From: Boesenbergia rotunda
Lineage: Eukaryota; Streptophyta; Magnoliopsida; Zingiberales; Zingiberaceae
Direction of reading: 5' to 3'
Assembly (NCBI GenBank): GCA_024364735.1
Contig: JAGFNQ010007677.1
Location: 1 to 64,000 of the forward strand
Length of the DNA stretch: 64,000 bases
The position numbers and the translations under genes were made by a program. Shown piece by piece: positions 56,394-64,000 of this stretch. The notes beneath the pieces were generated by a model. The model worked only from the letters and a program-made list of their open reading frames with translations. It searched no databases and had not been told where the DNA came from. Position 1 is the stretch's first letter. Every line of letters begins with the position of its first letter.

Positions 56394-56879
56394 GTAACGC
56401 CCGCTTTTTTTTTCTTAAGCGGCGTTACGTTAACATGCTTAGGGCACGTAGACATCATAAGGCAGCGGAATAACTTAACTTATACATGCCCTGTTACCAT
56501 TCTTAACTTAATGACATAGGAACCTTAGCATATTAACTTTGAACTTAAGCATCATATCATATCATGTCATACGTAACATCATATCATAAGGTTCCATAGG
56601 TCATTATTCAGACATATAAGTAACCAAGGTGAAGTTCTAGCATAAACAGTAAACATAGAGTTTTCCTGGGCCAAGTCACTACTACACACATACGTTCTTG
56701 CCCTCCTGCTGCTTTTATCATTGTCCCCTTGAATGATCTGCGGTATAAGGAAATAAGACTATAAGCACACAGGCTTAGTAAGACTCTTTCCTACTCACAA
56801 AACCATTCATCATTCATCATCTCATAATGAGCACATAAAACATTAACATACTTGGTGCTCTACTTGGAACATAATATCT

Positions 56880-57260
56880 TACATCACTTATCGTATACAT
56901 AGCATGGCATGAACGGAAACATACATAATTCATGGCATAAATCATAAACATAGTAGCATGACATAATTCATGGCATAAGTCATAAACATAGTAGCATGAC
57001 ATGATTCATGGCATAAGTCATAAGCATAGTAGCATAGCATACTTCATGGCATAACTCATAAACATAGTAGACATGGCATAATTCATGGCATAACTCATAA
57101 ACATAGTAGACATGGCATAATTCATGGCATAACTCATAAACATAGTAGACATTCTAAGCATGGCATTATTCATGGCATAAATCATAAACATAGTGAACAT
57201 TCTAAGCATGGCATTATTCATATCATAGCATATGAACATCTTCCTAACATAATCATGGCA
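56880..57260 (-). repeat. Tandem repeat in element C LTR (~35-base CATGGCATAATTCATGGC unit)
   Basis: About nine imperfect units of CATAAACATAGTAGACATGG type; repeated in the other LTR at 62703-63080. The ORFs running through it are repeat translations. Confidence 0.85.
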
Positions 57261-57959
57261 TAAATCATTCATTCTCATGCATACTTCTTAACATGAACGT
57301 AAGCATATCATCTTATCAACATAGCATAGTGCATAGCATGAATGGATGCATGAGTGGAATGCATATACATAAGGGATGCTTAACTTTTAAAACATACTTT
57401 TAATTTGCTTAAACATAATCATCATAACATCATTTGGGGTCCCCGGCTTGTACCACATACATACATCATAGCGCGCATCCCTAGCAAGTCCGAGGTCGCG
57501 AGCCCCAACCTACTAGGGTAAGGACAGCATAGTCGGTAATCCCCGAACCGAGGCGTTCTTAAGGTGCCCATCCCTGTTGCACAGCTCCGGTAGTGCCAGA
57601 ACCGTGGACAGCTTCGGTAGTCCAGAACCGGGGCGTTCTTAAGGTGCCCATCCCTTGGACCCATACTTCGGTCCGGTACAAGCCCATACATAAAGTAAAA
57701 TACTTTTCATGTTTCATCATTCATAAGACATTCATGGCATACTTATCATAGCATAACTTGTTACGGCTCGGCCCGTCTACCGGCCCATTTACCGGTCCTC
57801 TCGACCGTCGTACCGTCGACCATCGACCGTGCCGTTTAGCATATTTATGCCTTAAAGACATAAGCATCATCTTTCATTCATCATACTTGTCATTCATCAT
57901 TTTCATTCTTAGACGTGGCATATGTACACATCATTCATAGAGCATGGCATACATTCGTA

Positions 57960-58205
57960 TTATCCTAAAACATGGCATATCATTCATAAACATGGCATAT
58001 CATTCGTAAACATGGCATATCATTCGTAAAGATGACATATCATTCATAAACATGGCATATCATTCTTAAACATGGCATATCATTCGTAAACATGACATAT
58101 CATTCGTAAACATGGCATATCATTCGTAAACATGGCATATCATTCGTAAACATGGCATATCATGCATAAACATGGCATATCATTCATAAACATGGCATAT
58201 CATTC
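57960..58205 (-). repeat. 20-base tandem repeat (CATGGCATATCATTCGTAAA)
   Basis: About 12 near-identical 20-base units; the other LTR has its own version from 63793 on with different variant order. Confidence 0.95.
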
Positions 58206-58429
58206 ATAAAACACAAATCACATCTTACCATAGGGCCATTGGGACCCTTACTTGAAATAAATCTTAACTTTTACCCTATTAACCCTTCTTGGCCGAAACT
58301 TGTGGAGTCCCAAGGCCATGTGAAAATTCACATAATCACCTTCCATCATCCTTATATCATGGCAACACATAAACATATGCTTGAAGTTAAAGACTCAACC
58401 CTAACCCTTGGGTCCTTGGGGTTGGCCGA

Positions 58430-59110
58430 ACCATATGGGGCCTCTAGGGTACCTAAAAAATTCCCAAAAATTATACCTAACATCTACACATCATAAGGGA
58501 ACATTAAATAATATTATCATGATTTTTAGAATAATTATAGACCTTTAAAACATGGTGGCCGAAACCCTTAAACTCAGGGTTCTTAGTTTTTGTTTCTTTC
58601 ATGTTGGCCGAAACCCTAGGGTGTCCTAGGGTACTCCAAAAATTCCCAAAAATTATAATTAACCTATAAACATCAGAAGGGAACATTAAACAACATTATC
58701 ATGATTTTTAGCATAATTATAGACCTTTAAAACTTGGTGGCCGAAACCCTTAAACTCAGGGTTCTTAGTTTTTGTTTCTTTCATGTTGGCCGAAACCCTA
58801 GGGTGTCCTAGGGTACTCCAAAAATTCCCAAAAATTATACTTAACCTCTACACATCAGAAGGGAACATTAGACAACATTATCATGATTTTTATCATAATT
58901 ATAGACCTTTAAAACTTGGTGGCCGAAACCCTTAAACTTAGGGTTCTTAGTTTTTGTTTCTTTCATGTTGGCCGGAACCCTAGGGTGTCCTAGGGTACTC
59001 CAAAAATTCCCAAAAACTATACTTAACCTCTACACATCAGAAGGGAACATTGAACAACATTATCATGATTTTTAGCATAATTTTAGATCTTAAAAACATG
59101 GTGGTCGAAA
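58430..59110 (-). repeat. ~182-base tandem repeat in element C LTR
   Basis: Units begin at AATTCCCAAAAATTATA near 58457, 58637, 58819 and 59002. Inverted homolog of the 181-bp array at 18125-19390. Confidence 0.85.
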
Positions 59111-59570
59111 CCTTTAAACATAAAGTTCTTGGTTTTCTTTCCTTTCAACATCAAATCCAAAAACTATCCAATATATCATGCTAAAAATCATAAAAATTAT
59201 AGGGAACTATTATACCACAGGTGAGGGAGTCTTAACTTGGGTTTCTTGATTTTTCAAACCTAGGAAGAGAAGAAGATTGCAAGATCTTTGGATACTAGAG
59301 CCCCCTTGTCTTTGTATTCTTGTGAAGACCTTAGATCTAGGAGATAGAACCTTGGTGGAAGCTTTTCCAAGGGAAAAGCCCCTTCTTGGTGCTCGGCAAG
59401 AATGAGGGGAGGAAGAGTTTCAAAAATGAATGTAATGGGAAGAAGAGGTAACTCCCAAAACCCCCCTTTAATAGCCCATTAAGGAGGTAAATGAAGAGTC
59501 TCTCCATGACTCTTCATCTTCTTCTATGCCTTAACCAATCTCCACTTCATTCCCTCCTAACAATACCTTG

Positions 59571-59640
59571 TTAGGTGAGTTGGTTAGTGCATACATGGTT
59601 GTACAAGAGGTCCAAGGTTCAATCCTTGGCTCATGCACCT
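59571..59640 (+). other. tRNA-like segment in element C LTR
   Basis: TTAGGTGAGTTGGTTAGTGC (A-box-like), an arm CCAAGG-TTCAAT-CCTTGG (B-box/T-arm-like), then ATGCACC and T runs. Same cassette as 17679-17752. It is antisense to the element's own transcript. Confidence 0.55.
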
Positions 59641-60013
59641 TTATTTTTATTTTATTTTTATTTCATTTATTTTATTATTTTATTTTTTTAAATTCCGAAA
59701 ATCCCCCTAAAATCACCCATAATTATGCCAATATTCCTAAATAAAATTCTTTTATATTTATATTAATTTTACCTAATTTATATTAATTTTTTTACCTAAT
59801 TAATACCTATTTTTGGAGCCCATTTAAAGCTCATTGGTACTTAGTTTTCTCAATTTAAATGAGAAAACATGGATTTTCTAGGCCAAAGTTCTCCTTAATA
59901 TTTCTAGGTCCCTTGGAAAATTATTTAAACATGCTTAATATTTTAAGAAAATATTAAGAGAATTTTCCGGGTCGTTACAATCCCCCATACCTCGTGAATG
60001 TTCGTCCTCGAAC

Positions 60014-60263
60014 TTAGAATATCTCCGGGTACCTGCGTCTCAGCGCGTCCTCACGTTCCCAGGTGAATTCGTCAAACCGTTGACCTTGCCATACGGTAAG
60101 GTGCCTTGGGGAACGGGTTAGTACCAGAAACCAATTCGATCTCGAATTCCACTTCTCTATTAGGAGCTAATCCTGGTAATTCATTTGGGAATACCTCTGG
60201 ATAATTACCTACAACCCTAACGTCTTCTAGCTTCTGGTCCTTGGTTTGACTTACGTCAACCAC
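60014..60263 (-). pseudogene. pol: Element C pol remnant: start of reverse transcriptase joined to the end of the chromodomain
   Basis: From 60263 the frame reads VGNYPEVFPNELPGLAPNRE then VEFEIELVSGTNPFPKAPYRMA, the N-terminal edge of gypsy reverse transcriptase. Directly after, in another frame, QGQRFDEFTWEREDALRRRY-PEIF ends at a TAA (60016-60014), the usual C-terminal end of chromovirus pol. All of RT proper, RNase H and integrase is missing. The join lies near 60086-60095, at ATGGCAAGG. Confidence 0.85.
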
Positions 60264-60268
60264 ATGTG

Positions 60269-61897
60269 CTAGAATCCAGTGTATCCCTTATCTATCACCT
60301 TCTGTGCTTTGAGAGTCGATAAAAATTCCCCGGTTCTTTTCCTCGGCTCTCCGATAAATTCGAACATAGAATCTGCCTCAAGTTGAAAGATCACCTTTCG
60401 TTTACGGCACTCGACAGAAGCGTCGTATTTGCTCAGAAAGTTCCTTCCCATTATAACATCATAATCCTGCATGTCGAGTACTATCAGATCGCAGTAGAGT
60501 TCTCTTCCTGCGATTCCGACTGGCACAACACGCAGCACGGGAGTGGATGTCCCTATTTCTCCCGAAGGCAGGGTTGTCAAGAACTTGCAGTCTAAAACTT
60601 GTGGAGACTTATCTATCTTCTTAGTGTAGGACATAGAGACGAACGAGTGTGTTGCCCCAGTATCAAATAATGCAGTAGCGTACTGACTGTAAATAAGTAT
60701 CTGACCTGTGACAACCGTTGCAGCATTCGCGGCATCCTCCTTAGCAATAGTGAAAACCTTGGCATCCGCCATAGTTGGTGGGGCCTCCAATCTCCCTTGG
60801 CTCATCGGGGTACCTTCCAGTTCGGCTTGCATATAATGTAGTTTCGCTGGTGCACCCCGGTACGGAACAAGCTGTTGGGGAGGTGCCTGGTTCTTGGTCG
60901 GACAGTAAGGGGCTATGTGCCCTTCCACCCCGCAAGTGAAACACCGGTTCGTACCTTTACGGCATTCCCCGGGATGCATTTTCCCGCATGTAGCACATAG
61001 GGGAAACCTGGACTGTTTATTTGCTGGGCCCCTTGGGGGTCGTCCCCTGGCTGCCATTTACCACCCTGATTTCCCTTCCCATTAGCGTTGGTACCCTGAG
61101 GTTTCTGACCTCTCTCATTGAATGCCTTCCTTTGCTGATTGATATTGTTCAAGTAATGCTCGGTGAGTAGAGCACTACTAAACAGCTCCTCAGTGGTCTG
61201 CGGCCTGTTAACTCCGCCGGCCACGTTCAGGGCTATTTCGGGCCGCAACATCTTCAACATAAGACGGACCCTTTCTTTCTCAGTGCGGACCAGCTCCGGG
61301 CATAGACGAGCCAGGCGATTAAACTTCTTCACTACTTCATTGACCGAGAGGTTGCCCTGTCGGAATTCCGTGAACTCGTCGTAGTGTCTGTTTGTGACAC
61401 GCATATTGAAGAATTCTTCAAAGAACTCTGATTCGAAATTGGACCACGCCATCTGGTCCACCGGTCTCTTGGCCTTGACCCTTTCCCACCACATTCTAGC
61501 ATCCCCAGTCAGGCAGAATGACGCACACTTGATCTTCTCATTCTCAGGCCAGTCCAGCAGCTCCAGGGTACTTTCCATCGTCTTGAACCATGCCTGGGCG
61601 TCCCAAGGTTCGCCAGCACCGAAATTTTTTTTTCGGTTTCAGCCTTAACCATTGGATCAAGTAAGCCTCCTGTCGTGCCACAGTGGTCGAGCCCGGCGGA
61701 GGAGTGTGCGTAACCGTAGGTGCCACAGGTATAGCAGTCTGGTTCACTGGTGGGGTAGTAGAATTTTCCTGTTGGTTCATCAAGGTGTTAATAGTCTGCT
61801 GCTGCTCGGTGACTTGGCGCTGAAGTTGGGTTACCATTTGCACCAGATCAGGCGGTGGGGCTGCCTCGTTAAGTCGGTTACTCTGTCTTCTAGCCAT
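60269..61897 (-). pseudogene. gag: Gag-protease of element C, broken by frameshifts
   Basis: Starts at the ATG 61897 (MARRQSNRLNEAAPPPDLVQ) with a glutamine-rich coiled segment. A frameshift at the homopolymer 61627-61634 is followed by the gypsy gag core (WPENEKIKCASFCLTGDARM-WWERVK; FFNMRVTNRHYDEFTEFRQG). A second frameshift near 61055 precedes a zinc knuckle CFTCGVEGHIAPYC, preceded by CATCGKMHPGEC, and the protease with ALFDTGATHSFVS and DYDVIMGRNFLSKYDA. A third shift near 60280 separates it from the pol remnant. Order and motifs are those of Tekay/Del-type chromoviruses. Confidence 0.88.
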
Positions 61898-62199
61898 GTT
61901 TTTCTTCACCGAAGACAAGTATGATCAATATCAGTTCTTTTCTACCCCTATTTTATTCTAAGCATCTAATTCCTAAAAGAAGATAAAAATATCGTTCATC
62001 GTTACATATCTTAAGGTACCTTTCATCATAACTATCGTTCATACTTGCATATCGTTCATACTTGCATATCCTAATCATAACTATCGTTCATACTTGCATA
62101 TCCTAAATCATAAAACATCTTACTATAAGATTTGTAAAGAGGTACTTACTTGGAAGCGGTAGGAAGAGGGCTTGATGTGTGTGTAGTGAGATGGTTATT
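61898..62199 (-). other. Leader of element C
   Basis: AT-rich, with a short CATACTTGCATATC repeat at 62035-62105; no gene. Confidence 0.6.
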
Positions 62200-62211
62200 G
62201 CTCTGATACCA
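62200..62211 (-). other. Primer-binding site (tRNA-iMet), element C
   Basis: Minus strand TGGTATCAGAGC, three bases from the LTR end at 62215. Confidence 0.92.
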
Positions 62212-62214
62212 ACC

Positions 62215-64000
62215 TGTAACGCCCGCTTTTTTTTTTCTTAAGCGGCGTTACGTTAACATGCTTAGGGCATGTAGACATCATAAGGCAGCGGAATAACTTA
62301 ACTTATACATGCCCTGTTACCATTCTTAACTTAATGACATAGGAACCTTAGCATATTAACTTTGAACTTAAGCATCATATCATATCATGTCATACGTAAC
62401 ATCATATCATAAGGTTCCATAGGTCATTATTCAGACATATAAGTAACCAAGGTGAAGTTCTAGCATAAACAGTAAACATAGAGTTTTCCTGGGCCAAGTC
62501 ACTACTACACACATACGTTCTTGCCCTCCTGCTGCTTTCATCATTGTCCCCTTGAATGATCTGCGGTATAAGGAAATAAGACTATAAGCACACAGGCTTA
62601 GTAAGACTCTTTCCTACTCACAAAACCATTCATCATTCATCATCTCATAATGAGCACATAAAACATTAACATACTTGGTGCTCTACTTGGAACATAACAT
62701 CTTACATCACTTATCGTATACATAGCATGACATGAACGGAAACATACATAATTCATGGCATAAATCATAAACATAGTAGCATGACATAATTCATGGCATA
62801 AGTCATAAACATAGTAGCATGGCATGATTCATGGCATAAGTCATAAGCATAGTAGCATGGCATACTTCATGGCATAACTCATAAACATAGTAGACATGGC
62901 ATAATTCATGGCATAACTCATACACATAGTAGACATGGCATAATTCATGGCATAACTCATAAACATAGTAGACATTCTAAGCATGGCATTATTCATGGCA
63001 TAAATCATAAACATAGTGAACATTCTAAGCATGACATTATTCATATCATAGCATATGAACATCTTCCTAACATAATCATGGCATAAATCATTCATTCTCA
63101 TGCATACTTCTTAACATGAACGTAAGCATATCATCTTATCAACATAGCATAGTGCATAGCATGAATGGATGCATGAGTGGAATGCATATACATAAGGGAT
63201 GCTTAACTTTTAAAACATACTTTTAATTTGCTTAAACATAATCATCATAACATCATTTGGGGTCCCCGGCTTGTACCACATACATACATCATAGCGCGCA
63301 TCCCTAGCAAGTCCGAGGTCGCGAGCCCCAACCTACTAGGGTAAGGACAGCATAGTCGGTAGTCCCCGAACCGAGGCGTTCTTAAGGTGCCCATCCCTGT
63401 TGCACAGCTCCGGTAATGCCAGAACCGTGGACAGCTTCGGTAGTCCAGAACCGGGGCGTTCTTAAGGTGCCCATCCCTTGGACCCATACTTCGGTCCGGT
63501 ACAAGCCCATACATAAAGTAAAATACTTTTCATGTTTCATCATTCATAAGACATTCATGGCATACTTATCATAGCATAACTTGTTACGGCTCGGCCCGTC
63601 TACCGGCCCATTTACCGATCCTCTCGACCGTCGTACCGTCGACCATCGACCGTGCCGTTTAGCATATTTATGCCTTAAAGACATAAGCATCATCTTTCAT
63701 TCATCATACTTGTCATTCATCATTTTCATTCTTAGACATGACATATGTACACATCATTCATAGAGCATGGCATACATTCGTATTATCCTAAAACATGGCA
63801 TATCATTCATAAACATGACATATCATTCATAAACATGGCATATCATTCATATACATGGCATATCATTCGTAAACATGGCATATCATTCGTAAACATGGCA
63901 TATCATTCATAAACATGACATATCATTCGTAAACATGGCATATCATGCATAAACATGGCATATCATTCATAAACATGGCATATCATGCATAAACATGGCA
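62215..64000 (-). mobile_element. 5' LTR of element C, runs off the window
   Basis: Starts TGTAACGCCCGC and follows 56396-58200 with only scattered differences (about 1% by eye) plus different 20-base repeat copies. About 1.8 kb should remain outside. Confidence 0.92.

Larger units (their letters stand above)
56394..59979 (-). mobile_element. 3' LTR of chromovirus element C (3586 bp)
   Basis: Plus-strand text GTAACGCCCGC...GGGTCGTTACA; the coding strand begins TGTAACGACCCGG. A purine tract (minus GGTATGGGGGAT) lies just outside at 59980-59992. The very left terminus reads GAGTAACG where the other LTR has TGTAACG, so the exact junction with B is uncertain by two or three bases. Confidence 0.9.

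Noticed and set aside
56817..57278. Met/Tyr/Ala-rich minus-strand ORFs (also at 62640-63101)
   Set aside because: They translate the CATGGCATAA tandem repeat of the LTR.
57960..58205. Regular 20-bp repeats resembling a CRISPR array
   Set aside because: Head-to-tail tandem repeats without spacers, inside an LTR of a plant retroelement.

Overview
The window is nuclear DNA of a flowering plant, almost entirely transposable elements. The evidence is long LTRs, tRNA-iMet primer sites, Ty1/copia and Ty3/gypsy proteins, a CACTA transposon carrying pieces of plant housekeeping genes, and no intact cellular gene. A large-genome monocot is my guess; the species cannot be named from the sequence.

Left (1-16572), a nest open to the left. 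Element G (minus; non-autonomous SIRE/Maximus-like copia) has a 3' LTR at 7440-8069 and 10350-11165, an internal region without pol, and a truncated 5' LTR at 15469-16572. Its 3' LTR was entered by a second copia family: a solo LTR (8070-10349) and element F (minus; 5' LTR 5242-7439, leader, broken gag-pol 2153-3473). F was in turn cut in its integrase by element E0 (minus; SIRE-like; LTR 683-2152, start of gag at the window edge).

Middle (16573-32973). A fragment of a chromovirus LTR and a solo LTR of the same family (17207-21788, target duplication GATAC) are followed by a 4.1-kb CACTA transposon (21793-25866). The CACTA carries exon fragments of three genes in one orientation: glucose-6-phosphate isomerase, an NF-YA factor and serine palmitoyltransferase LCB2. 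Further LTR fragments follow, then an Athila/Tat-like LTR (28514-32148) split by a SIRE-like solo LTR (29297-31071, duplication CATAT).

Right (32974-64000), a four-deep nest open to the right. Element D (minus, SIRE-like, decayed) is cut in its 5' LTR by copia element A (plus). A is cut in its 3' LTR by element B (plus, SIRE-like). B is cut in its 3' LTR by element C (minus, internally deleted Tekay/Del-type chromovirus). The missing halves of D, A and B should lie to the right of the window.

The most interesting system is the architecture shared by non-autonomous elements B and D, partly by G. They carry gag but no protease, integrase or reverse transcriptase. In place of pol they have (i) a conserved non-coding block plus a conserved hairpin, (ii) a promoter-like region that repeats the palindromic boxes of the LTR promoter, and (iii) in B and D a second gene whose start codon sits on an 11-base first exon ahead of a short intron. 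Their LTRs also carry arrays of small hairpins whose stems covary around a constant loop. Such elements would need reverse transcriptase and integrase from an autonomous relative.
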